NCBI RefSeq assembly: GCF_000296815.2
Contig: NZ_CAIT01000006.1
Span: 874,777 to 938,776, forward strand
Source of the DNA: Fibrisoma limi BUZ 3
Lineage (GTDB): Bacteria; Bacteroidota; Bacteroidia; Cytophagales; Spirosomataceae
Reading direction: 5' to 3'
DNA length: 64,000 nt
Of this stretch, positions 42,661 to 51,595 are shown one piece after another. The position numbers and the translations under genes are program-made. Numbering within the stretch: position 1 is the first letter of the stretch; the number at the start of each line of letters is the position of its first letter. The notes beneath the pieces were generated by a model, which was given only the letters and a program-made list of their open reading frames with translations, made no database searches and was not told the DNA's origin.

Positions 42661-44157
42661 ATGCAACTGACTGTACTGTTTTCAATTAGCCTTTTGACTG
42701 TCACCACGCTACATGCGCAGGTTGACACTCTATCTGCTGGTCGTCATCAGGCACAGTACCGGATCGAAGTTGGTGGCCTGGCTGCTTCTACAACTCGCAC
42801 GCCTTTCTGGCTGAGAGCGAATCAGTATGGTATTGTTCCGGCCAATAGTCCAGGCGGTCTTTTTATTGTCGGTGCTAATGGACGTATAGGCCGGGAGATA
42901 CCAACCCGGAAGTTGCAGTTAACGTATGGGCTCGAAGCGGTAGGGGTTTTCAGTAAGTCCAGCAAAGTATTACTGCCCGAAGCATACGTATCGGCGCAAT
43001 TGGGCAAGTTCTACGTATACGGTGGCCGGCGGAAAGAAATTATTGGTCTTGGCGATTCAACCTTATCCTCAGGATTTTACTCCTGGTCGCAGAACGCATT
43101 ACCGATGACCAAAATACAGATAGGTACGAATGGTTTTGTGCCGCTTGGTTTCACGAATGGGCTCATCGCAATAAACGCCTTCTATTCGCACGGCTGGTTT
43201 CCTGACACAGATTCAATAAGAAACTCTTACCTCCATCAAAAAGTATTGTTTGGCCGAATAGGAAAACCCACCTGGAAGGTAAAACTCTATGGAGGAATGG
43301 TATACAACGCCCAGTGGGGTGGTGAGTCCAGATATCTAGGTAATGGAGCGTCTAAAAACGGCAAACTGCCTTCTTCTTTTGACGATTATCTGAGCGTTGT
43401 TATCGGTCGTCAACCAACGCAACAGGCCGATAATGATATTACGACACATGATGCTCTTAATCGGGTAGGTAATCATGTAGGCTCAATAGATATAGGAGCA
43501 GAATTTGAGCTAAAAAAATGGACGCTTCTGCTTTACGATCAGCATCCATTCGAAGACAAATCGGGCTTAACGCTATATAACCTTACAGATGGATTGTATG
43601 GTGCGCGGTTAAAACGGCAACCAACCAGTGAGATCGAATCCTTTCAGATTACTCAAATTTTGTTCGAGTATCTGACAACTCTTAATCAAAGTGGTGCTCG
43701 TTTACCTACCGGCCAGGATGATTACTTTAATAATTTTCAATACATCGATGGCTGGACCCGCTCAAGACAGGTAATAGGTAATCCATTCATCAGCCCCCGA
43801 ATGGATGTTCGGCCTGAGGTGCTGCCAACGCAAAGTCGCTACAAACTGTTTGTTGCCAACAATCGAGTTCAGGTAGTGCATATGGGACTGGCAGGTGTCT
43901 CTGCCTCAGGCGTAAGCGCTCAGATTAAACTTTCGTACAGTCGTAATTACGGCATTTACCGCGCTCCATTTGAGAAGGCAGTCAATCAGTTTTCGGGCTT
44001 ATTAGCAGCCACCTGGCCACTCCGATGGCTTGGTGACACCGAGTTAAACTCAGCCATTGCCATTGACTACGGGAACCTTTATTCCAACACATCTGGCGTC
44101 TGGATAAGTATACGAAAGCGATTCATGAATGGTTCTTCATCAACAACTCGTCATTAA
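42661..44157 (+). CDS. Wzi-type capsule assembly outer-membrane protein
   Basis: 498 aa with a signal peptide ending LHAQ and a barrel-like remainder. The phrases STTRTPFWLRANQYGIVP, SAQLGKFYVYGGRRKEIIGL, NAFYSHGWFPDTD and LHQKVLFGRIGKP match the Bacteroidota capsule-assembly Wzi family. Such proteins anchor or organise capsule at the cell surface. It heads the plus-strand group of exopolysaccharide genes, though codon use turns AT-richer here than in the housekeeping genes. Confidence 0.88.
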   Translation: MQLTVLFSISLLTVTTLHAQVDTLSAGRHQAQYRIEVGGLAASTTRTPFWLRANQYGIVPANSPGGLFIVGANGRIGREIPTRKLQLTYGLEAVGVFSKSSKVLLPEAYVSAQLGKFYVYGGRRKEIIGLGDSTLSSGFYSWSQNALPMTKIQIGTNGFVPLGFTNGLIAINAFYSHGWFPDTDSIRNSYLHQKVLFGRIGKPTWKVKLYGGMVYNAQWGGESRYLGNGASKNGKLPSSFDDYLSVVIGRQPTQQADNDITTHDALNRVGNHVGSIDIGAEFELKKWTLLLYDQHPFEDKSGLTLYNLTDGLYGARLKRQPTSEIESFQITQILFEYLTTLNQSGARLPTGQDDYFNNFQYIDGWTRSRQVIGNPFISPRMDVRPEVLPTQSRYKLFVANNRVQVVHMGLAGVSASGVSAQIKLSYSRNYGIYRAPFEKAVNQFSGLLAATWPLRWLGDTELNSAIAIDYGNLYSNTSGVWISIRKRFMNGSSSTTRH

Positions 44158-44222
44158 TAGGATTGAAAAGCAACTAATTACAATCAATAACCATCAATAA
44201 CCATCTATTAACTCTAAGTTTT

Positions 44223-45212
44223 ATGAAGAAAGCACTTGTTTGCGGAGCTGGCGGATTTATCGGCGGACACCTGGTCAATCGTCTGAAGTCAGAAGGCTAT
44301 TGGGTACGGGGAGTCGACATCAAGGAGAATGAATACGACAATAATAATGCGGATGAATTCATCCTTGGCGACTTGAGAGATCCATCAGTGGCAGCCGATG
44401 TAGTAACCAGTGATTTAGATGAAATCTATCAGCTCGCGGCTGACATGGGAGGTGCCGGGTTCGTTTTCACGGGTGACAACGACGCCAGCATTATGCACAA
44501 TTCTGTTCTTTGCAACCTGAACATTCTTGAAGAAGCCAAACACAAAGGAGTGAAGCGGATTTTCTATTCGTCTTCGGCTTGTATGTACCCTGAATACAAC
44601 CAGTTAGACCCCGATAATCCGAAGTGTTCAGAAGACTCAGCATATCCGGCGGCCCCTGACAGCGAATATGGCTGGGAAAAGCTGTTCTCTGAGCGCCTGT
44701 ACCTCACCTATCAGCGCAACCATGGTATTGAAGCACGAATTGCTCGCTTCCATAACATTTTTGGTCCGCAGGGAACCTGGGAAGGTGGTCGTGAAAAAGC
44801 ACCGGCTGCAGTATGCCGCAAAGTGTCTATGGCTGAAGACGGTGGTTTCATTGAAATCTGGGGGGATGGAAAACAAACTCGTTCGTTCCTGATCGTAGAC
44901 GAATGTGTAGAAGGTATCCGTCGTCTGATGCAATCAGACTTCTCGGGTCCCGTTAACATTGGCTCAGAAGAGATGATCTCCCTGAATGATTTTGCCCGCA
45001 TGGTAATCGATATATCTGGCAAAAACATTACCATTAAAAACATTGCCGGTCCAACCGGCGTGCGTGGTCGTAATTCCGACAACCGACTCATTCAGGAAAA
45101 GTTAGGCTGGGCTCCTTCTACGCCATTACGTGTAGGCGTTGAAAAAACGTATAACTGGATCACCGAACAGATTCAGAAGAAAGTCAACGTTGAGGAAGCT
45201 GTTGAGGTTTAA
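44223..45212 (+). CDS. GDP-mannose 3,5-epimerase-like NAD-dependent epimerase
   Basis: 329 aa. NAD-binding CGAGGFIGGHLVNRL at the N-terminus, QLAADMGGAGFVFTGDND, SSSACMYPEYNQ, EYGWEKLFSERLYL (catalytic Tyr and Lys) and IFGPQGTWEGGREKAPAAVC are the hallmarks of GDP-D-mannose 3,5-epimerases (plant GME-like), which make GDP-L-galactose or GDP-L-gulose. It overlaps the cupin gene by one base (TAATG), so the two are translationally coupled. The probable job is supply of a rare sugar to the polysaccharide; specificity for GDP-mannose is inferred. Confidence 0.86.
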   Translation: MKKALVCGAGGFIGGHLVNRLKSEGYWVRGVDIKENEYDNNNADEFILGDLRDPSVAADVVTSDLDEIYQLAADMGGAGFVFTGDNDASIMHNSVLCNLNILEEAKHKGVKRIFYSSSACMYPEYNQLDPDNPKCSEDSAYPAAPDSEYGWEKLFSERLYLTYQRNHGIEARIARFHNIFGPQGTWEGGREKAPAAVCRKVSMAEDGGFIEIWGDGKQTRSFLIVDECVEGIRRLMQSDFSGPVNIGSEEMISLNDFARMVIDISGKNITIKNIAGPTGVRGRNSDNRLIQEKLGWAPSTPLRVGVEKTYNWITEQIQKKVNVEEAVEV

Positions 45213-45556
45213 TGGAAAAAATTACAGCGACAATTGCCAACCTTGTAAGTGAGTCAACGGCTCACTTACAAGGTTCAAAAAAGGTGTTCCTGCGTAATGC
45301 TGACACTCCTACCAATATTACGCAGGTAGCTTACGGCAGCTTCAAGGCATCCGACTTCTGCGAGATGCACACGCACCCGACCATGGAAGAATGCTTTTAC
45401 TTCCTGAGCGGAAATGGAATATATACAGTTGGTGATCAAAAAATTACGCTTCAAAACGGCGTTTTTGTCCGGATCCCTGCCGGGATTCCCCATCGTTTGG
45501 AAGCCGTGGGTGATCAGCCCTTAGAATACGTATACTTTGGCGTAGCTACCGAGTAA
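45212..45556 (+). CDS. cupin-domain protein coupled to the sugar epimerase
   Basis: A 114-aa single-domain cupin: EMHTHPTMEECFYFLSGNGI, GDQKITLQNGVFVRIPAGIP and HRLEAVGDQPLEYVYFGV, with the conserved metal-binding His, His, Glu and second His. It starts within the stop codon of the epimerase (TAATG). It might be a sugar isomerase or epimerase of the cupin fold or a binding protein. The first codons contain a perfect 13-bp stem-loop (45241-45273). Confidence 0.85.
   Translation: MEKITATIANLVSESTAHLQGSKKVFLRNADTPTNITQVAYGSFKASDFCEMHTHPTMEECFYFLSGNGIYTVGDQKITLQNGVFVRIPAGIPHRLEAVGDQPLEYVYFGVATE
45241..45273. promoter_or_regulatory. perfect 13-bp stem-loop inside the cupin 5' coding region
   Basis: CCTTGTAAGTGAG (45241-45253) pairs exactly with 45261-45273 with a 7-nt loop. 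It is inside codons 10-21 of the cupin gene, just after the overlapped start. It could slow ribosomes, act as an mRNA processing site, or be chance in coding DNA. Confidence 0.6.
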
Positions 45557-45567
45557 AATAGCACATT

Positions 45568-46341
45568 ATGGTAAGGGTATTGAAGACTCAGTTATATGAT
45601 GCTGGCCTTAATTCGGCCGTACAAGAAATTATTGATCAATGCGCCCCTGCGAGCCAACGATCCAATAAATGCGTTAGCGCTACAGGTGCCCACGGTATGA
45701 TCACTGCCATGAAGGAACCTGATTTCGGGCAAATTCTGGATTCATTCTACTGGAACTTGCCTGATGGAATGCCAGGTGTTTGGGTCGGGCGGCTAAAAGG
45801 TGCCACGAACATGGACCGTTGCTATGGCCCTGAATTTTTCAAAAGGGTATTCCAGGAAAGTGCAGATAAGTCCGTAAAGCATTTTCTATGTGGGGGCAAA
45901 GAAGGCGTAGCCGACGAGCTACGCCAGGCAGTGGCCTCAAAATTTGCCAATCATAACGTAGTTGGCACCTATTGTCCGCCATTTCGTGCCTTATCCGATG
46001 ACGAATTCAAAGCACTGGGGAATCAAATTAATCAATCAGGAGCTGACATCGTCTGGATTGGTCTCAGCACTCCTAAACAGGAGCGTTTTGCTCAACAACT
46101 GAAGAAATATACTTCGGTTCACTTCATCGTAACGGTCGGGGCTGCGTTTGATTTTCATACTGACAAGGTGCAGCAAGCCCCTGCCTGGATGCAGCAATTA
46201 TCGCTGGAATGGTTCTTCCGATTATTGATGGAGCCTAAACGACTGTATAAACGATACCTTGAGATTGTACCATTATTTATTTACTACAACCTGAAAGATT
46301 TTATTTCTGACAATCACCCTAAGGTTGTTCAGAATTCGTAA
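45568..46341 (+). CDS. WecG/TagA/CpsF-family glycosyltransferase
   Basis: 257 aa. The GT26 signature is visible: NLPDGMPGVWVGRLKGA, FLCGGKEGVADELRQAVAS, GADIVWIGLSTPKQERFAQQ, and VTVGAAFDFHTDKVQQAPAW. These enzymes transfer N-acetylmannosaminuronic acid, mannosamine or glucose-type residues to a lipid-linked acceptor during polysaccharide assembly. It is the last gene of the plus-strand group and is followed by a long bidirectional terminator. Confidence 0.92.
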   Translation: MVRVLKTQLYDAGLNSAVQEIIDQCAPASQRSNKCVSATGAHGMITAMKEPDFGQILDSFYWNLPDGMPGVWVGRLKGATNMDRCYGPEFFKRVFQESADKSVKHFLCGGKEGVADELRQAVASKFANHNVVGTYCPPFRALSDDEFKALGNQINQSGADIVWIGLSTPKQERFAQQLKKYTSVHFIVTVGAAFDFHTDKVQQAPAWMQQLSLEWFFRLLMEPKRLYKRYLEIVPLFIYYNLKDFISDNHPKVVQNS

Positions 46342-46354
46342 TGATTGTCTAGCA

Positions 46355-46408
46355 ATCCCACAAAACAAAAGAAGCCGTTAAATAACGGTTTCTTTTGTTT
46401 TGTGGGAT
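46355..46408. terminator. long bidirectional terminator between convergent exopolysaccharide genes
   Basis: The arms 46355-46380 and 46383-46408 are complementary over 26 bp with one mismatch (a G-U pair) and almost no loop. A-runs and T-runs within the stem let it terminate both the WecG gene (plus) and the GT4 gene (minus). Confidence 0.92.
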
Positions 46409-46420
46409 ATAAGTTTAAGC

Positions 46421-47593
46421 TTACGCTACATGTTGCTGTAAAGCAAAGTCATAAGCATTTTTATGCACTTTTGAACATACTACGGTATCAAACTTCTCTT
46501 TAGCATCACGCACGTTGTTGTCAGCAAGACGATTTCTTAACACTGGATCATTAATTAGCGTAATCAGGTAATCTACCGCCCTGCTGTTTTGACCGGGGCG
46601 GTACAAAAAGCCATTCTTACCTTCTTTAATTATTTCTGGGATTGCACCGACATCGGTAGATACTACCGGCACACCGACCGACATCGCTTCTAATAATACG
46701 GTAGGTACCCCCTCTGCCATCGACGACAACAGAAACACGTCAAAACCAGACAAAATAGTGTCAACCGGTATCGTTGATTCAAATAATTTGATTCGTTGCG
46801 ATAACCCATTTGTCTGAATGAATTGCTCGACCAGGCTTTGATACGTAGATTGGTACGACGGCGTGATAGCCCCAACGATTACGAAATAAACGTCTTTTTC
46901 AGTGTTCGACAGTACCTGCTGTGCAATGCGTACAAACTGATCGTGGGATTTTTGTCGATTCCGGTTACCTACCGTACCTATAACGATAGCGTCCTCTGGA
47001 ATTCCGAAAAATTGCCGGGCTTCCCTCCTCTTTTCATTAGCCCCAACGAAACGTGATGTATCAACCGGCGGATAAAACGGAAAGATTCGGCCCTGAACAT
47101 TACCATTCAAGTAATGCTTGCGGGAGACTAGCATACCGGTACTCATAATTGAATCCGCCCAGCGTTTGACCAGCTGGCCATAGAGAAAACGCATCGGCGG
47201 TGGGGAAAACGTACTGAGCAATTGCCAAACTACTGGAATGTTTAACCGCTTAGCCGCCAGTACCGCCTGAACATTCAGCAACCCGCAGACCTGGACAACG
47301 TCCGGCTTAACTTCCTCGATTAACTTCTCAATCTCCCGAACATCCTTAGAAAAAGAGGATACGTATTGAAGATTGTTTTTTAGGAACGAATTGAATCGTA
47401 ACCGCTTAAAATCGTATTTCAGTATACGAACACCCAATTTATTAAAGTGTTCCTCCCATTTCGATTCAAAATCTTTATGAACGCATAAGACCGTTTCATA
47501 GTCCTGATCCCGCAGTGGAAGGAACAGCCGATTCACCTGGTTGTGGGGCCCGCCGTACGTTGGCGTGAACACGAATGTTAACACTCTCTTCAT
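46421..47593 (-). CDS. family 4 glycosyltransferase
   Basis: 390 aa from ATG 47593 (MKRVLTFVFTPTYGGPHNQV). The GT-B fold is indicated by the N-terminal GGPHNQVNRLFLPLR, and in the second half by IVIGTVGNRNRQKSHDQFVR, VFLLSSMAEGVPTVLLEAMS and GVPVVSTDVGAIPEIIKEGK (the E-x7-E region). It is a retaining transferase of the assembly pathway; donor unknown. The first 98 bp overlap the 3' end of the pyruvyl transferase gene in another frame. Confidence 0.92.
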   Translation of the reverse strand: MKRVLTFVFTPTYGGPHNQVNRLFLPLRDQDYETVLCVHKDFESKWEEHFNKLGVRILKYDFKRLRFNSFLKNNLQYVSSFSKDVREIEKLIEEVKPDVVQVCGLLNVQAVLAAKRLNIPVVWQLLSTFSPPPMRFLYGQLVKRWADSIMSTGMLVSRKHYLNGNVQGRIFPFYPPVDTSRFVGANEKRREARQFFGIPEDAIVIGTVGNRNRQKSHDQFVRIAQQVLSNTEKDVYFVIVGAITPSYQSTYQSLVEQFIQTNGLSQRIKLFESTIPVDTILSGFDVFLLSSMAEGVPTVLLEAMSVGVPVVSTDVGAIPEIIKEGKNGFLYRPGQNSRAVDYLITLINDPVLRNRLADNNVRDAKEKFDTVVCSKVHKNAYDFALQQHVA

Positions 47594-48686
47594 AAATAGC
47601 ACGTATTTGCTTATCTAATTGTCGAATATCGGCTTCAGGGAAATTGTAATTGAGTTGATTAGAAGTATATAATCTAGAAATTACCTTTGATAGTCCAGCC
47701 AACTGCTGCACCGCATCCGTACGTTGCAGATCAACTACGAAACGCTTATCCATTTTCACCTCCTCGGCGAAAGAAACCAGCTTGTTATGGTACGACAGTA
47801 TAATGAGCCGATTCTGAGTCACTGCTCCCAAAACGGCACTGTGGAAACGCGATGCCAGCAACACTTGACAAGCCTGCATCTGATGAATCAGCGCGTTCAG
47901 GTCATTATTAAAGGCATATATTTCTGATCGCACGTTAGATTGCTGTAAACGTTGATGCAATAGATTCATAATCGGTGCATCGCTCTCCCGCTCACCAGAC
48001 CGAATTACGAATAACCGGATCAGAACATTACCATTATTTGCTTTCGAAAAAGTGATGAGCTCATCGGCAACAGCTTTTGTCAACTCCTCATCCGATACAG
48101 CTCTTTCGCTTTGAGAGCTTAGAGAAGTAAGCGAAACGCCGACTATATCCTGCTTTGACACACGCTCATGAGGGTTGTATAGTAGCATTGCCAAGTCAGG
48201 ATGAACTAGATTGACTTTACAGCCAAGCGCATCCATAACCCGAAGTGAGCTTTTGTCGCGTACCGTTATCGCATCACATAGTCCGGCAAACTGCTTAATT
48301 AATAGTTTGGTTACAGGGTGCTTTACAGGTCCGAATCCATTACCTATACAAAGCGTTCGCGCCCCCTGACGTTTTGCCTTAACAAACAAATAGTTGATCC
48401 GGAGCAAATAGAGCCAATGACGTAGCAGCCGGACTGGGCTGTAATCATCATGAAAATGAGTTCCTCCACAAAGAACTAATGTATCTTCAGTGCCTATTGG
48501 CTTAACAAAATCTGTGTAGCTGCCATGAAAGAGGTTTACATGCTCACCCCAGTCAACATCCACCTCATTTTTGTATTTGATTAGCACATTGCTACCTGAA
48601 GGAAGTGATTTTAAGAAACCACCGAGCATTGCTTCATCGCCAGTGTTAAACCCGCCGAAATGGCCTAAAATAAAGTTCTTTCCCAT
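47496..48686 (-). CDS. polysaccharide pyruvyl transferase-family protein
   Basis: 396 aa. It has the pyruvyl-transferase/CsaB pattern: ILGHFGGFNTGDEAMLGGFL, TLVLCGGTHFHDDYSPVRLL, GNGFGPVKHPVTKLL, VRDKSSLRVMDALGC and SRFHSAVLGAVTQNRLIILS. It would add pyruvate ketals to sugars, making the polymer acidic. The last 30 or so residues (NIRVHANVRRAPQPGESAVP...) run into the GT4 gene and do not look like part of the fold. Either the stop codon has been lost or the overlap is genuine. Confidence 0.88.
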   Translation of the reverse strand: MGKNFILGHFGGFNTGDEAMLGGFLKSLPSGSNVLIKYKNEVDVDWGEHVNLFHGSYTDFVKPIGTEDTLVLCGGTHFHDDYSPVRLLRHWLYLLRINYLFVKAKRQGARTLCIGNGFGPVKHPVTKLLIKQFAGLCDAITVRDKSSLRVMDALGCKVNLVHPDLAMLLYNPHERVSKQDIVGVSLTSLSSQSERAVSDEELTKAVADELITFSKANNGNVLIRLFVIRSGERESDAPIMNLLHQRLQQSNVRSEIYAFNNDLNALIHQMQACQVLLASRFHSAVLGAVTQNRLIILSYHNKLVSFAEEVKMDKRFVVDLQRTDAVQQLAGLSKVISRLYTSNQLNYNFPEADIRQLDKQIRAIYEESVNIRVHANVRRAPQPGESAVPSTAGSGL

Positions 48687-49775
48687 TTATTTTGTTTCTT
48701 AAACACCATAAATATAAACAATATATATATGCAAAATAAAAACTATACAATAATTTAAAGTCACTCATAAGCTATAACTCACTGTAAGTCAATAAGGTGC
48801 CTAACATGTGCTGGCCGATTAAGTGACAATTTTTTGTGATAGCTAATGAATGGATTAAAACAAACTTCTGCTGAGTATTTCGCGACTTGCACAATCGCAT
48901 GTATAATATATATTATCCCAATACCTCCGTCTATACGCTATACCTTCTTTTTATTGAAGCCATGTCTGGCCTACAGTCTTTCGCTATAATTTCTACTTAA
49001 AAGACTTATTAGTATGATAATTTATTTTTTTCCAATTAATTTTTTAATTTTTATGATACAGTTATAGCTATTTAGCCTTGCATACTTGGATTATCGAGCG
49101 TAACAGCGTATTAAGCATTTTGACTTCCATAGACTCTTGTTGTGTGTCTTATCTGACCCAAATTACATCACCCCTAATCCTGCCTAGCAGAAGAGTTGAC
49201 AAAAGATCAAGACCACATACTTCTGGGCTCAAACTCACCCGAAACAATTATATAGTAATCAAAGGTTAAACCTTAAATCCCATAAACTCACCCCAGCTCT
49301 AAACCAAATATTATTCTGCCAAAATCAATAATTTTATATTTATACATAATGAAATTGATTAACAACTAATGAAATAGGCATAGTCACTTCATAAATATTC
49401 TTTTTTCTAATAATTTGACTAATGATTAATTGCATTTTAACCAGCCAGCTTCAAATGAGAGTTTCTCAACTTATTTGACTTAATCGCAGCATAAGTATAA
49501 ATAATTAGATATATATAAATTAAAAAAACTTATAAATAGTATGTCTTATACGATTGGTCATATATTTTTTACTATAAATGACAGGTGAGATATATTATTT
49601 TATCAAATTTAATACGTTTGATTTTAAGGTATCTTTAATACACCAAACTATTTTAATTACTGGTTAATTCGCTGTTAATTAGTTTATAATTTATGTTTAA
49701 GAGCTTGTTAACCAGCGTTTAAGGTTAATTTTATGTAGGTACATCAATTTTGTCTCAACGAAAACGGACAAAAAA
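48687..49775. other. 1.1-kb AT-rich intergenic region
   Basis: No gene is recognised; the only ORF of size (49078-49269) has no sign of coding. The whole stretch is strikingly AT-rich, with many TTAA/TATA words, unlike the GC-rich core. It must contain the promoters of the pyruvyl transferase (minus) and xylanase (plus). No convincing match was found before the xylanase gene. Confidence 0.6.
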
Positions 49776-50909
49776 ATGTACCTCATAAGCACCACTTCTA
49801 CGCATCTCGCAAAGTTTTTACCAATGCTGACTCTGATTGTTATTACAGGCCTAATGACTGCTTGTGATCAGCAGATTGATCCAATCAAAGAATCGACAGA
49901 AACTAATATAGCTTCGGCTGCTCGTACTGCTGATACAAATGCAACGTTAAAATCGACAGCCACTTTCCCAATAGGTGCTACCCCTGGTTCTTGGATTTCT
50001 AAAAAGACGAAAGGTTATCAAATGTTTGAAAGCAATTTCAGCTCAAAAACTGTGCATGCTTACATGAGTATTGAAAGTGCCGAAAATAAGTTTAACTTTC
50101 AAGAGATTGATTATTGGGTCAAATGGGCTGAATCGAACCCCATTCGGTTACATGGGCATTGCTTGGTATTTCACACGGGTGCACCAGATTGGATGCTTCA
50201 ATATAAAGGAACTACAGCTCAATTTGAACAAATGATTAAAAATCACATCCAAACAATAGTATCACGTCATAAAGGAAAAATTAAAAGCTGGGATGTTTAT
50301 AATGAAGTATTTACTAGCAAAGGTGGTATTGATCAAACAGCGTTTCGTAAAATGTATTCAAGTGATGAAGATTATATGAAATTCATCAAACGTTGTTTCC
50401 AGTGGGCACATGAAGCCGATCCTAAAGCTCAACTGTTTTATAATGATTATTCGCTTGAAAATTCTCAAGCAAAATTAGATGCAGTTATCAAAATGGTTGA
50501 AGACTTTAAACGTAGTGGTGTACAAATTGACGGCATTGGCTCACAAATGCACATTAATTTAAATACGTCTGAGGCTGGAATTAGGAATTCTTTTTTAAAA
50601 TTAGCAGCTACAGGCCTGCTAGTTCATGTCTCAGAGCTTGATGTGGCATTGAACCCCAGTAATGATGCTAACTTAGAGATAAATCAACAGTTATTAAACG
50701 CACAACGTTCTAAATACCAATCTGTCGCATCTTTATATAAGCAAATAATACCAGGCCGTTTACAACATGGAATTACTGTTTGGGATTTTAGTGATGCAGA
50801 TAGCTGGATTGTAGCTCAAAAGAAGAAGAAAGACGCTCCTTGCATTTTTGACGCCAATTATAACAAGAAACCAGCTTTTTACGGAATTCTTGATGGGCTT
50901 AAAAACTAA
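49776..50909 (+). CDS. GH10 endo-1,4-beta-xylanase lipoprotein
   Basis: 377 aa. A signal peptide with lipobox LMTAC (Cys30) precedes a GH10 domain at about 60-377. Acid/base Glu177 is in SWDVYNEVF, nucleophile Glu287 in HVSELDVAL, and RLHGHCLVFHTGAPDW corresponds to the family H(G)HTLVWH region. It would cut internal beta-1,4-xylosyl bonds. It is compact but complete. The gene is AT-rich with simple codon use and stands alone among exopolysaccharide genes, so it may degrade or tailor the polymer or be a horizontally gained plant-biomass enzyme. Confidence 0.93.
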   Translation: MYLISTTSTHLAKFLPMLTLIVITGLMTACDQQIDPIKESTETNIASAARTADTNATLKSTATFPIGATPGSWISKKTKGYQMFESNFSSKTVHAYMSIESAENKFNFQEIDYWVKWAESNPIRLHGHCLVFHTGAPDWMLQYKGTTAQFEQMIKNHIQTIVSRHKGKIKSWDVYNEVFTSKGGIDQTAFRKMYSSDEDYMKFIKRCFQWAHEADPKAQLFYNDYSLENSQAKLDAVIKMVEDFKRSGVQIDGIGSQMHINLNTSEAGIRNSFLKLAATGLLVHVSELDVALNPSNDANLEINQQLLNAQRSKYQSVASLYKQIIPGRLQHGITVWDFSDADSWIVAQKKKKDAPCIFDANYNKKPAFYGILDGLKN

Positions 50910-50940
50910 TATTCAAATACGTATCTTATCTATTCTTAAA

Positions 50941-50982
50941 TGCAAATAACCAGAGCAAGAATGTTCTGGTTATTTGCATTTT
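50941..50982 (+). terminator. rho-independent terminator of the xylanase gene
   Basis: TGCAAATAACCAGA (50941-50954) pairs perfectly with 50965-50978 over a 10-nt loop, followed by TTTT. It lies 32 bp after the stop codon. Confidence 0.92.
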
Positions 50983-51595
50983 AAAAGGCGTTGGTGGGTT
51001 AAAAAAAGTTAAGAGTCATATCATCTCTTTAGTCGACAAACTACAAAATGATGCACTGACAGTAGAATGCGCTGACTATGACCCAATCGGCTACAATTGC
51101 TCTGGTGATCCAATTTGCGAATCTTTCAAATTATGAATACCATCGTATCGCAACTTCGTACAAACTGCTACAGGGCCGCCAGCGCGGTAGAGCAACTCAC
51201 CACAAGAGTGGCCCCATTGGCAGAACTTCTATGAGTATTTTAACAAATAAAAACATAGGTCCTTTAGAACAGACTAATCTGTTGCTTAATAAAGCTCCAG
51301 AAAAGCTGAACCCTCGATACTCTATCTAATAGCAGAGCGGGTGCTAAATGCACCTATATTTTATCTTCTAAATATCAAGAGCTATGCTTAATGCACGTCA
51401 ATGTACGCAAACAGCAACTCTCGGCTGAGACTTATGGACGGTATTGGAAAGTTATGGAAGGTTTGAATATACCGAGCTGACGAGGCTAATAGTCGAACTG
51501 TGCCAACTTCGGTGGCCGAAAGTATCAGCTCACTGGTTCGCCACTGAGGCTATAACAGATTAAAGCCGATCTCTCTATAAGTAATTGACACTTTC
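50983..51595. other. 613-bp region without a recognised gene
   Basis: No gene could be confirmed. Around 51000-51135 one frame is open for about 45 codons (with LKKVKSHIISLVDKLQNDAL) but has no good start codon. The frame at 51078-51329 (MTQSATIALVIQFANL...) resembles no family. GC content is mixed. This may be the scar of a decayed element. Confidence 0.45.

Noticed and set aside
49078-49269. 63-codon ORF in the AT-rich spacer
   Set aside because: Isolated, no good start context, no recognisable motif and no coding bias.
51078-51329. 83-codon ORF before wzy
   Set aside because: Composition is unlike a protein of this genome and there is no family resemblance. It is treated as unexplained sequence.
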